This document shows positions 11,301 to 21,680 of a DNA stretch of 64,000 bases, piece by piece. Numbering within the stretch: the first letter of the stretch is position 1; each line of letters starts with the position of its first letter. The stretch is taken from NCBI RefSeq assembly GCF_037038585.1, contig NC_092559.1, forward strand, positions 22,120,488 through 22,184,487. Reading direction: 5' to 3'. A program made the translations under genes and the position numbers. The notes beneath the pieces were generated by a model. The model worked only from the letters and a program-made list of their open reading frames with translations, made no database searches and had not been told where the DNA came from. This DNA comes from Patagioenas fasciata (taxonomy: Eukaryota; Chordata; Aves; Columbiformes; Columbidae).

Positions 11301-11962
11301 TGTCCTGGTTTTGTTAAAAACAAGTTTCTCTTTTAGTGAATTTGCCTGTCAGCTAAAGCCTTCATGTTAGCTGCATTTTCCTGCAGAACCCAACACGTGT
11401 TTTGGTTAAACCTAGCAATGGAATGCAAACTTATTGATAAGCATGGATGGACATCTCACGAGAGGGGCAACGAGAAAACTGATGACCGAGAGACTGACCA
11501 ACGGTGTATAACATTCCATTCACGTGAATACTTCATATAAAAGTGGGAGATCACGAGGATCTCAGCCCCTTTTTCCCCCTTTTCCCTTTTTCCTCATGGC
11601 TGACATTAGGAGAGGACCTTGCTGGTCGTCCCTGCGAACTGAGGCCTAGTGACAGACTGAATCCAGCTCCGGTTGGCTACAGAGTCTAATCCAGGACTTT
11701 GGGTGCTGGCTCTGCAGTTGCTGAGACTTACAAGATTGGTTTTGTATATTTTGTATTATTTTCTCTATTCTTATTAGTAGCATTAGTAAAACATCTTTAA
11801 CTTTTCCAACTCTCTTCTCTCTGTCCTTCTTTCCCTCCCGATCGCCTGTCCTGAGTGGGAAGGGGGGAGAGGGAGGGACAAAAGGGGGAAGTGGGGGGGA
11901 GAAGAGGTTAACAATACATCTGCCAGGGTTTGATTGTCACCCCGCAATCTTAACCCTCGACA
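11301..11962 (+). repeat. 5' LTR of provirus A
   Basis: TGTCCTGGTTTTG start and ACCCTCGACA end; 662 bp. ATATAAAAGTGGG near 11535 is promoter-like. No AATAAA is obvious downstream of it. The left flank is a K-family LTR fragment. Confidence 0.85.
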
Positions 11963-11968
11963 GATAAT

Positions 11969-11986
11969 TGGCGCCCAACGTGGGGC
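11969..11986 (+). other. primer-binding site, tRNA-Lys(1,2) type
   Basis: TGGCGCCCAACGTGGGGC begins six bases after the LTR end. It is the classic complement of the tRNA-Lys(1,2) 3' end. ERVL elements classically use tRNA-Leu, so this primer is unusual for the pol type. Confidence 0.85.
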
Positions 11987-12152
11987 AAGAGAAAGGGGTA
12001 AATTTGAAGATTTTTGACTTTTCTACTGCTCTGACATACCTTTCAATTTTCTTGGCACGGTGCCAACTCATAGAGTTGTGATACTCGTGCGTCTGCTTGC
12101 TTTGGATATTTTTTAGTGATATTAAGGCAAAGTGAATTACATTGATTTAAAA

Positions 12153-14003
12153 ATGTTATGGCAAAAGTTGTATCAGTTATTTTCTACATTGTGCTCGCTG
12201 ATCCCATATCTGTGTTGGTGTTTCTTTCTGAATCGAAGTATTCATTATACAACAACAAGAAACTGGACAGCGGTCATGATGATTCTGTGTGGTTTGGCAT
12301 TGGTTTATTTCATTATACTGCAGCCGCTAATGAATTTCTACTCGCTTCTGCTTTACCTTGAAAAACCTCCAGGAGAGATTAAAGAGCAGAATGGCTCTAT
12401 ATTTGCTAATTGGTCAAGCGAATCTTTAGAAAGGCTGACTAACAATACTTTTGTGTTTTCACTAGGACAGTTTGCAAATGTTTTAGAGAACTTTGAATAT
12501 CCTTGGAGCTTTGATAGAACTGTGATGGTGTTATCTGGTTTGCTGAATGTGTGTCAGTTTGTGTTACTGTTAAGAGAAATGAGGTTCAATAGGAGGTTTG
12601 CGTCTCTTCTTAGTCTTGAGATTTGCGGTGCGTCTTCGGAAGCTTTAGCAAAAAGCACTCCTAGCCGCTCGAGAAAAGGCAAAACAGCCAAAGCTGCTGC
12701 TACTGCAGCCACTGCCCCCCCAACTGCGGCTTCACAGGCTGAAGCTACAGCTCCTACGCAGAGCTCCTCTGCCAAGGTCGCTGCAGATAACGTTACTTCT
12801 CTAGCCTCAAAGGCTAACAAGGCAGCCCCCCCGTCTTCACACACTGCTCACTGTTGCTGCTGTAACCACAGCAATCACTGTGACAGTCATTCAGACTCTG
12901 AAAATGAATCAAATGATGGTGAACCCATATCAGCATCAGTTGCCGGTTGTAAGAAAGTCACTAGAAAGACTACCCATGCAGCAGGTGATGGCACAGGGCC
13001 AACATCAACCCAAGGGGCATCATCAGGACAGGGTGGAGATGAAGTGACCACCACTCGGTCCTTTTCTCCAGGTGAGCTGAGAGATCTGCGAAAAGACTTT
13101 AGTCGTCGTGAAGGCGAGAATATTTTAACCTGGCTGCTGCGATGCTGGGACAATGGGGCAGAAACAATTGAATTAGAAGGTGGTGAAGCCAGGCAGCTGG
13201 GATCTCTGTCAAAAGATTCCACCATTGATAGGGCAATTTCAAGAGAGTCTAATGCCGCTGCTCTCTGGACCCGACTCCTGGCAGCTATGAAAGTCAGATT
13301 TCCCTACAAGGAAGATTGTATATCCACGTTAGGGAAATGGAATACTATGGAGAGAGGTATCCAGTTCCTGAGAGAATTAGCTGTGTGAGAGATCATCTAT
13401 CTAGGACCAAACAGCCAAGAGGGGACAGACCCAGAGAGAATCAATTGTACAAAATCTATGTGGCGCAGATTTGTACAAAGTGCACCACCTGCATATGCTA
13501 AGTCATTGGCAGGAATGGTCTGGTCAGCTAGAGGTGTACAAGAAATTAATGAAGTGATTGAGCAGCTCCGGTACTTGGAGGACAGCCTTGCTGGTTCTCT
13601 ACGGGCTTGTGTCTCTTCTGTGGAGAAACTGTGTGAAAAATCTGATGACCGGTTTGAAAAGCTGTTGCAAGAAATCAAAGAGCTCAGAGAAGAATCGTAC
13701 CGTTCACGATCTGCACAAACCTATGTTTCAGCTGTTAGGAGAAGGGGTTTCCAATCTCGAGAGAGAGGGCAGAGACAGCCCACAAAAAGAGGTTCACTGT
13801 GGTTCTTCCTACATGAGCAGGGAGAAAACATGAATAAGTGGCATGGAAGGCCTACCTCAGAACTTCAAGAACGAGTACGTGAGATAAAAGGAAAAACTCC
13901 TAGGAAGGTGGCTGCTCCAGTTTACAAAAGGGGCAGAAGAGATTCTGATACTCTTGAAGGAACCTCTAATTCACACCCAGAGACTGTGCAAAACAGGAAT
14001 TAG
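12153..14003 (+). pseudogene. gag of provirus A, one internal stop
   Basis: ATG at 12153 (an in-frame GTG lies upstream); the frame runs to UAG 14001-14003 with a single TGA at 13386-13388. Copy B has CGA at that site, so this is one point change. The protein would be about 616 residues. Residues about 5-25, 35-65 and 118-140 are hydrophobic, so the N-terminus may be membrane-embedded. An Ala/Pro/Ser/Thr-rich linker follows (about 170-230), then a cluster HCCCCNHSNHCDSH (about 229-245). The capsid-like part begins near 305 (SFSPGELRDL, NILTWLLRCWDNGA). No CCHC knuckle is present; the C-terminus is basic (RRRGFQSRERGQ). Confidence 0.75.
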
Positions 14004-17000
14004 AGGTGCCCTGCCTCCAACCAGGTGGAGGAAAGGGATAACAGAGTTTATTGGACTGTACAAATACTATGGCCTGGTACAACACAACCCCAGGAGTACA
14101 AAGCTTTAGTGGACACTGGTGCTCAGTGCACAATAATTCCTTCTAATTTTAAAGGAACGCAATCCATCAATATTGTTGGAGTGACTGGGGGATCCCAGGA
14201 GCTGACTGTTGTAGAGGCTGAAATGAGCCTAACTGGAAAAAACTGGCAAAAGCATCCCATTGTGACTGGTCCAGATGCTCCGTGCATCCTTGGCATAGAC
14301 TACCTCAGGAGAGGGTATTTTAAGGACCCAAAAGGGTATAGGTGGGCATTTGGTATAGCAGCTGTGGACACTGAGAAAATTGAACAGCTGTCTGATTTGC
14401 CTGGTCTTTCAGATGACCCTTCTGTTGTAGGACTGCTGATGGTTGACGATCAGCAGGTGCCAATTGCTACCACGACGGTGCATCGCTGGCAATACCGCAC
14501 CGATCGAGACTCTTTGATTCCTATCCAGAAGCTGATCCGTCAATTGGAAAGCCAGGGTGTGATCAGTAAGACTCGCTCACCTTTTAACAGCCCAATCTGG
14601 CCAGTGCGAAAGTCTAGTGATGAGTGGAGACTAACTGAAGACTATCGTGGCCTGAATGAAGTTACACCACCACTGAGTGCTGCTGTGCCTGACATACTAG
14701 AACTGCAATTTGAACTGGTGTCAAAGGCAGCCAAGTGGTATGCTACAATTGACATTGCTAATGCATTTTTCTCTATTCCTGTAGCAGCAGAGTGCAGGGC
14801 GCAGTTTGCTTTCACCTGGAGGGGCATCCAGTATACATGGAATCGCTTGCCCCAGGGGTGGAAACACAGTCCTACCATCTGCCATGGACTGATCCAGACC
14901 ACGCTGGAGCAAGGTGAAGCTCCAGAACACTTGCAATATATTGATGACATCATCGTATGGGGCGACACAGCGAAAGAAGTCTTCGAGAAAGGTGAGAGAA
15001 TAATTCATATTCTTTTGGATGCTGGTTTTGCCATAAAACGAAGCAAGGTCAAGGGACCTGCACAAGAGATCCAGTTTTTAGGAATAAAATGGCAAGATGG
15101 CCGTCGTCAGATCCCAATGGATGTGATCAACAAAATTGCAGCAATGTCTCCACCTACTCATAAAAAGGAGACACAGACTTTCTTGGGCGTTGTAGGTTTT
15201 TGGAGAATGCATATTCCTGACTACAGCCACATTGTGAGCCCTCTCTATCGAGTGACTCGTAAAAAGAACCAATTTGAGTGGGGCCCTGAACAACAACAAG
15301 CCTTTGAACAAATTAAGCGTGAGATAACTCATGCGGTGGCCCTTGGACCAGTCCGAACTGGACTAGATGTTAAAAATGTGCTCTACACCGCAGCCGGAGA
15401 TACTGGACTTACCTGGAGCCTCTGGCAGAAAGCACCAGGAGAAACCCGAGGTCGACCCTTAGGTTTTTGGAGTCGAGGATACAAAGGATCTGAGGCCAAC
15501 TATACTCCAACTGAAAAGGAGATACTAGCCGCATATGAAGGAGTTCGAGCTGCTTCAGAAGTGATCGGCACTGAAGCACAGCTCCTCCTGGCACCTCGAC
15601 TGCCGGTGCTGAGCTGGATGTTCAAGGGGACGGTTCCCTCTCCACATCATGCAACCGAAGTTACATGGAGTAAATGGATTGCACTGATCACACAACGAGC
15701 TCGAATTGGAAGTCTGAACCGTCCAGGGATATTAGAAGTGATTACAGAATGGCCAGAAAGCAAAGACTTTGGGATGTCTCCAGATGAGGAGGAAGTAAAA
15801 CGTGCTGAAGAAGCACCACCATATAATACGCTTTCAGAGACTGATAAGCAGTATGCACTGTTCACAGATGGATCCTGTCGTCTTGTAGGAAAACATCGAA
15901 GGTGGAAAGTTGCTGTGTGGAATCCCACACGACAAGTTACAGAAGCCACTGAAGGACAAGGTGAATCCAGTCAGTTTGCAGAAGTGAAAGCCATCCAGCT
16001 GGCTTTGGACATTGCTGAATGAGAGAAGTGGCCAATACTTTATCTCTATACTGACTCATGGATGGCAGCAAATGCCTTATGGGGGTGGCTACAGCAATGG
16101 AAGAAAAGCAACTGGCAGCGCAGAGGTAAACCCATTTGGGCTGCCACACTGTGGCAAGACATTGCTGCTCAGCTAGAGAGCCTGCCTGTGAAAGTTCGTC
16201 ATGTAGATGCTCATGTGCCTAAAAGTCGAGCCACTGCGGAACATCTAAACAACCACCAAGCAGATCAAGCTGCTAAGATTAAAGTATCTGAGGTGGACTT
16301 GGACTGGCAACATAAAGATGAACTTTTCCTAGCTCGGTGGGCCCATGATGCTTCAGGGTATCAAGGTAGAAATGCAACATACAAATGGGCTCGTGATCGA
16401 GGGGTGGATTTAACTATGGACACTATTTCACAGGTTATTCATGAATGTGAAACTTGCGCCGAAATCAAACAAGCAAAACGGTTAAAACCTGTATGGTATG
16501 GGGGGCGATGGTTAAAGTATAAGTATGGAGAAGCTTGGCAGATTGATTATATTACACTTCCACAAACACGTCAAGGTAAGCGTTATGTACTTACAATGGT
16601 GGAAGCAACCACTGGATGGTTGGAAACATATGCCGTACCTCATGCTACAGCCCAAAATACTATCTTGGGCCTTGAGAAGCAAGTCCTTTGGCGGCACGGT
16701 ACGCCAGAAAGAATTGAATCAGACAATGGTACTCATTTCAAAAACAGTATTATAGACAATTGGGCCAAAGAACATGGTATTGAGTGGGTATATCATATTC
16801 CATATCATGCACCAGCCTCTGGGAAAATTGAAAGGTACAATGGTTTGTTAAAAACTGCACTAAAGGCACTTGGTGGTGGAACCTTTAAAAACTGGGATTC
16901 ACATTAAGCAAAAGCCACTTGGTTGGTCAACACTAGGGGATCAACCAACCGAGCCGGGCCTGCCCAATCAGAAATTCTACGTACTGTAGAAGGAGATAAA

Positions 17001-17195
17001 GTCCCTGTAGTACACATGAAAAATATCTTAGGAAAGGCAGTCTGGGTTACTCCTGCCTCAGGCAAAGGCAAACCTATTCGTGGGATTGTTTTTGCCCAGG
17101 GACCTGGCAGCACCTGGTGGGTGATGCTTAAGGATGGAGAAGTTCAGTGTGTACCTCAAGGGGATATCATTTTAGGTGAAAATATGCAATGTTGA
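14004..17195 (+). pseudogene. pro-pol of provirus A (protease, RT, RNase H, integrase)
   Basis: In frame with gag after the UAG; the track's apparent start at 14025 is GTG, so readthrough is more likely than initiation there. Protease LVDTGAQCTIIP at about 14107; RT with LPQGWKHSPTICH and the catalytic YIDD at about 14937; RNase H FTDGSC at about 15861. Integrase has HECETC (zinc finger), WQIDY (about 16540), SDNGTHF (about 16720) and GKIERYN (about 16822), i.e. the D, D, E triad. A TGA at 16020-16022 and a TAA at 16905-16907 interrupt it. The chromodomain-like C-terminus (VWVTPASGKGKPIRG) ends at TGA 17193. No dUTPase was seen. Confidence 0.85.
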
Positions 17196-17428
17196 ACTGT
17201 ATGATGTGAATTGCCGCACTAACAATGTTTAATAAGTGTCTTTCAGATCAAGACAATGGTGATGAAACTAGAGCTAGCTTCTTCAAGTGGCGCCCGACAC
17301 CTTCTTCGAAGTTGGTGTCCTTAACCCACAAACAGTGGTCATGAGATGCACTTGTACCATTTTTCCTGCCCTGGGAGACTGTTGTGACAAAATGAACTTA
17401 ATGAATTTTTCAAAGGATGGTCCACTGA
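17196..17428 (+). other. 3' non-coding part of provirus A, left half
   Basis: No open frame. It contains GTGGCGCCCGACACC at 17288-17302, which resembles the first ten bases of a tRNA-Lys PBS. It is interrupted at 17428 by provirus C and resumes at 21681. Confidence 0.6.
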
Positions 17429-17756
17429 TGTAGTGGCAGAGCCCCCCCCGCCCCAGGGGGATGGGGTTGTCGCCAGCCTGGCTGAGAGGTGAAGCCAGAG
17501 ACAAAAGAGACTAAAGGAGCACCATTAGAAGGTAACAATGAGTGAGCAATCGCCGGACACATGCGTGCAGAGCGCGTGGACAGTACATGCAGCCTATCAT
17601 GTTATTGTATAACACGAGTTACAACCAATCACGTTGTTGTAAGGCGCGTGGACAGGGCAGCTTTGCTATAAAGCTAGCCCGGTCCGACAATAAAGCGAAC
17701 TCTGTGAACATCATATTGGTGTGTCAGGTTCCGTGGCTCGCATGGATAAAGCAACA
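17429..17756 (+). repeat. 5' LTR of provirus C
   Basis: TGTAGTGGCAGAG start, AAAGCAACA end. GCTATAAAGC near 17667 is the promoter box and AATAAAGCG near 17690 the polyadenylation signal. 328 bp. Confidence 0.9.
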
Positions 17757-17759
17757 CTT

Positions 17760-17777
17760 TGGTGACCCCGACGTGAT
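17760..17777 (+). other. primer-binding site, tRNA-Trp type
   Basis: TGGTGACCCCGACGTGAT, the same 18 bases used by avian sarcoma-leukosis viruses for tRNA-Trp, three bases after the LTR CA end. Confidence 0.9.
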
Positions 17778-17891
17778 ACTTCGTATCGAAGCAAGATCGC
17801 CGGAAGTGAAGACGCGAGGACGCCACCTGGGGGCGACACCAGCCCAGCGCTCAATCATAGCGGAAAGTAGGCCTACGAAGAAGCAGGTGGC

Positions 17892-19877
17892 ATGGGAAAC
17901 ACGGCATCCGTGGAAGAAAAAATAATAGTGAGAAGTATTCTGCAGCTGGCTGCAAGAACAGGAAGAATTTTGGAAAAAGACGCGGTGGAGCGCCTTTTAC
18001 TATTCGCCCAGCGTAAGGGCTGTGTTCGTTCGACGGACGAATTTTTTTCTCCCAGTACATGGGAGGACATAGGGACCGAACTATGGGAAGCGGTTACAAG
18101 GGGGAGCCGCGAGGCTTGCGATCTCGCCGGACCCTGGCGGGAGGTCAGGCAGCTAATGCAGGAAGTCTCAGAGGAGCCGGAGCTGTGTGCCGTCCCCTCG
18201 GAGCCGCCCGCCGCGAGCTGCCCACCCTCCGAGAACTCCGAAGAATCAACACCGCTGGTATGTCCCGTATCAGATCTGGAGTTCTGGGGCGGAGAGCAAA
18301 TTATACCCTCTGCGCCCGTTGAGCCATTGCCTGGCTCCGACAACGAATGGCAGCAACCGGCAAGTTTCAACAAGCCAGGACAAGTTAATCCAGCCGACGT
18401 GCCTTTGCCGGAGGACCCGATGGAACACCAGGACGGAGCACCGCAGAATCGCCCTGAGTTCCAGGAGGAGAGCCACGTGCAGAGCCTGAAGGACTTACTG
18501 AGACGGCAGGAGAGCCAGATACAAGAAGTTCTAGAAGCTATGAAACGACTAGATGGCGGTAACAGTAAAACTTCGCGGTTAATAGCATATAAAAAGGCGT
18601 CAGATGCAATTAAGGACGGGCTGGAGGCAATTGGCAGGGAATGTGAAAAACGGGGAAAACAGGAAAGGGAGGGGGTGGAATTAGACCTCACTCCGGAGGA
18701 GCTCCGTATCAAAAGGGAGCGAATACAAAAATGGGCTAGACAATGTGTTGAAGATGGGATGTGGTCTGTAAGAGAAGCAGATGAATATTTGAGAGCGCGA
18801 TATGGAAAAGGGCTGGAGACTGGGTTAGCAGATCGGTTTGCAAATATGCGCCGACTTACTGATCCACAGGGAAACACAAGGGAATTGTATAGCAGTGATA
18901 ATAATGATAATTTGGGTGCTGCCCCTGTGCATCAGGGTAGAGATATTCCTCGAGATCATTCTTATAATGCAGGGCAACGTTGGCAAGGAGTAATCAGAGA
19001 TGCAACTATTGAAGGGATCATGTTACCTGGTAGTATTACAGCAGTGCCAGTGCACATAGATAATAGAGGACAAAGGCAGTGGTCGCCTTTTGATTGGAAA
19101 ACGGTTAAGCAATTGCAAAGTGCAGTTATGCAATATGGTACGGATAATAAGCATGTGATGCAGCTAATCAATTCATTTTTCAAGGAGCAAGTACTAACTC
19201 AAACAGATATTAGGGCGTTGATGGAGTTATTGCTTCCTCCAACGGGGTATTTGCTGTTCTTGGACAAGTGGCAGGGGAAAGTGGAATTGGCAGTATTAGA
19301 AAATGTTCGTTTACCAGCTGATGATCCGTTGCGGTTAGCTAGCATGGACCAGTTACTGGGTCGTGGGCAATATGCGGATGGTGCTACTCAGGCAGCACTT
19401 CATCCAAGGATTTTGCAGCAAACGCAAGGGCTTGCCTTGGCGGCAGTGAAAGAATTGCCAAATAGAGGTAACCCTGTGCCACCCTATTCTACAATAGAGT
19501 GGGATCCTGGGGAACCATATATGACATTTGTGGATCGTTTAAAAGAAGTGATAGATGCCTCTCCTAACTTGACTCCAGAGGCAAAAGCTGCTGTGGGGAA
19601 AGATTTGGCTATGATGAATGCAAACACCCAATGCCAACAGATATTAGCCGGTTTGGGAAAAACTGCTTCTTTAGCAGAGATGGTGGAAGCTCGCACACAG
19701 GTACCGATTATGCAACAGGAGGTAGAAAAAGCAAAAATACATGCTCAAGCCCACGCTGCAGCCTTGGCTGCAGCACTTAAGCCTGCAATGAAAGGCCGAA
19801 GCCCTTCTTGTGGCCTAGCATGTTTTACTTGCGGACAGACAGGACATCTTAAAAGAAACTGCCCTCAATATGCTTAG
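17892..19877 (+). CDS. gag: gag polyprotein of provirus C (661 aa, C-terminally shortened)
   Basis: ATG at 17892 gives MGNTAS, with Gly2 as expected for myristoylation and membrane targeting of a matrix domain. An acidic Pro-rich middle (about 85-190) is followed by a coiled-coil-like stretch (about 195-250). The capsid core (about 355-600) includes LDKWQGKVEL and a major-homology-like DPGEPYMTFVDRLKEVID. One CCHC knuckle, CFTCGQTGHLKRNC, lies near the end. The frame stops at TAG 19875, just after the deletion junction; relative G keeps a second knuckle. It is open throughout, unlike the other gag genes here. It overlaps nothing and could in principle be expressed from the LTR. Confidence 0.9.
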   Translation: MGNTASVEEKIIVRSILQLAARTGRILEKDAVERLLLFAQRKGCVRSTDEFFSPSTWEDIGTELWEAVTRGSREACDLAGPWREVRQLMQEVSEEPELCAVPSEPPAASCPPSENSEESTPLVCPVSDLEFWGGEQIIPSAPVEPLPGSDNEWQQPASFNKPGQVNPADVPLPEDPMEHQDGAPQNRPEFQEESHVQSLKDLLRRQESQIQEVLEAMKRLDGGNSKTSRLIAYKKASDAIKDGLEAIGRECEKRGKQEREGVELDLTPEELRIKRERIQKWARQCVEDGMWSVREADEYLRARYGKGLETGLADRFANMRRLTDPQGNTRELYSSDNNDNLGAAPVHQGRDIPRDHSYNAGQRWQGVIRDATIEGIMLPGSITAVPVHIDNRGQRQWSPFDWKTVKQLQSAVMQYGTDNKHVMQLINSFFKEQVLTQTDIRALMELLLPPTGYLLFLDKWQGKVELAVLENVRLPADDPLRLASMDQLLGRGQYADGATQAALHPRILQQTQGLALAAVKELPNRGNPVPPYSTIEWDPGEPYMTFVDRLKEVIDASPNLTPEAKAAVGKDLAMMNANTQCQQILAGLGKTASLAEMVEARTQVPIMQQEVEKAKIHAQAHAAALAAALKPAMKGRSPSCGLACFTCGQTGHLKRNCPQYA

Positions 19878-20995
19878 CAGCATTGCAAAAATGGCATAAC
19901 TCTCCAGTTAATCTGGTAACAGATTCTCTTTATGTTGTGGGAATTGTACAAAGAATACATAGAGCACTTTTGCAGCGAGTTTCCAATTCCTTGTTGTTTG
20001 AAGCATTGTTAGATTTGTGGAACGTATTAGATTATAGGACAGCACCAGTATTTATCATGCATATAAAAAGCCATACTAACATACCAGGTGGTCTAGTAGA
20101 AGGAAACAGCACCATAGACAAACTTGTGGCAGTAGCAGATATATCCCCTTTTGAACAAGCCAGACAAGCTCACGAATTCTTTCATCAATCCTCAGCAGCA
20201 CTCCGAAAGCAGTTTACAATTACAAAGGAACAAGCTCGAGCCATTATTGCAGCTTGTCCTGATTGTGCCCGCATAGTCCCTCTCCAACAAAAGGGAGTAA
20301 ATCCTCGGGGCTTGCAGCCAGGTCAGTTATGGCAAACTGATATTACTGAATTTGCACCATTTGGCAGACAAAAGTACATTCATGTCTCCATAGATACCTG
20401 TTCAGGACTGCTGTGGGCTACAGCCTTGACCTCAGCAAATGCAAAGGCAGTAAAACGTCATTTACTACAAGCTTTTGCTGTCATGGGTGTCCCTACACAA
20501 ATCAAAACAGATAATGGTCCTGCATACCACTCTGACAGACTTGCAGCCTTCCTCACCCAGTGGAAGGTACAGCACCTGTTTGGAATCCCTTATAATTCTA
20601 CTGGCCAAGCAATTATTGAGCGTGCACACCGTGCATTAAAAAATCTTTTGTCTGTTTTGAAAAAACAAGGGGGAATTGGTGTGAGCCCAGAAGAGGTATT
20701 GATGAAGGCATTGTATGTGCTGAACTGGCTTAATCCTAAAAGTGAAACTGAAATGGAACCAATTGTTATGCACCATATCAAAAATGTCAAAGATTTTTCC
20801 GAAAATGTGCCTAAGGTTAGTGTGTTTAATCCGACAACACAACAATGGGAAGGTCCTATGTCACTAATAACCTGGGGAAGGGGATATGCTTGTGTTTCTA
20901 CAGGTAACCACAAAAATTCATGGATCCCAGCAAAGTGGGTGAGACCTTGGCTAGCTAACAGAGAAGAAACCGATTGCAGTGATGACAACCCTTAA
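19878..20995 (+). pseudogene. pol: pol remnant of provirus C (RNase H end plus integrase)
   Basis: Open from about 19883 (a TTG, not a true start) to TAA 20995, in another frame from gag. It begins inside RNase H (VTDSLYVVGIV holds a catalytic Asp), then the integrase zinc finger (HEFFHQ, CPDC). The core has WQTDITEF, TDNGPAY and GQAIIERAH (D, D, E all present). The C-terminal binding domain has WEGPMSLITWGRGYAC and WIPAKWVRPW. There is no RT or protease. No start or frameshift site remains, so it is probably not translated. Identity to G's integrase is high. Confidence 0.85.
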
Positions 20996-21149
20996 CCTCA
21001 GACATGTTATCGCTTTAAGCAACGAATGTAGCCAATGTTGAGAATACCACTTTGTAAAACAGAGCAGCAATTAATGTTTTGTTATTGGACATGTTCACAG
21101 TTATGAAGAGTTTGATTGTATGTGTTGTTTGAACTTAAAAGTTAAAAAG

Positions 21150-21304
21150 ATAGAAGATTTGCAGAACAAGAAAATAACAGAAGATATTGGGTTTTTTGGG
21201 GTGAATGCCTTGTTTGGTTAAAAGGAATATTGAAAACAGGTTTGTTCTTGTTAATTGTAATTGTATTAGCCTTAATGTTCTTACCCTGTATTTCACACTG
21301 TATT
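21150..21304 (+). pseudogene. possible env transmembrane-tail remnant of provirus C
   Basis: A short frame ending at TAA near 21305 reads YWVFWGECLVWLKGILK followed by a hydrophobic run FLLIVIVLALMFLPC. This is the position where an env C-terminal anchor would lie, between integrase and the polypurine tract. There is no other env sequence. It could be chance hydrophobic sequence. Confidence 0.35.
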
Positions 21305-21339
21305 TAAAGCATGATACGGCGTATTGTTAATATAAAATA

Positions 21340-21352
21340 AAAGAGGGGGAGA
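21340..21352 (+). other. polypurine tract of provirus C
   Basis: AAAGAGGGGGAGA immediately before the 3' LTR, the usual primer for plus-strand synthesis. Confidence 0.8.
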
Positions 21353-21680
21353 TGTAGTGGCAGAGCCCCCCCCGCCCCAGGGGGATGGGGTTGTCGCCAG
21401 CCTGGCTGAGAGGTGAAGCCAGAGACAAAAGAGACTAAAGGAGCACCATTAGAAGGTAACAATGAGTGAGCAATCGCCGGACACATGCGTGCAGAGCGCG
21501 TGGACAGTACATGCAGCCTATCATGTTATTGTATAACACGAGTTACAACCAATCACGTTGTTGTAAGGCGCGTGGACAGGGCAGCTTTGCTATAAAGCTA
21601 GCCCGGTCCGACAATAAAGCGAACTCTGTGAACATCATATTGGTGTGTCAGGTTCCATGGCTCGCATGGATAAAGCAACA
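21353..21680 (+). repeat. 3' LTR of provirus C
   Basis: 328 bp, differing from the 5' LTR only at one base near 21658 (CCATGG against CCGTGG). It is followed by CTCTGA and then the remaining 3' part of provirus A. Confidence 0.9.

Larger units (their letters stand above)
17429..21680 (+). mobile_element. young beta-like (ERVK-type) provirus C, nested in A
   Basis: Complete LTR-bounded element of 4252 bp. The 328-bp LTRs differ at one position by eye (CCGTGG against CCATGG), so integration is recent or the LTRs were recently converted. Flanks are CACTGA (17423-17428) and CTCTGA (21681-21686): 5 of 6 match, a 6-bp duplication with one change. The PBS is tRNA-Trp type. Gag is open, but the second zinc knuckle, dUTPase, protease, RT and the start of RNase H are deleted compared with relative G. 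It could not move by itself. Confidence 0.9.

Noticed and set aside
17873..18877. 334-codon minus-strand open frame
   Set aside because: Exact antisense shadow of the gag of provirus C, Ser-rich as expected from reversed codons.
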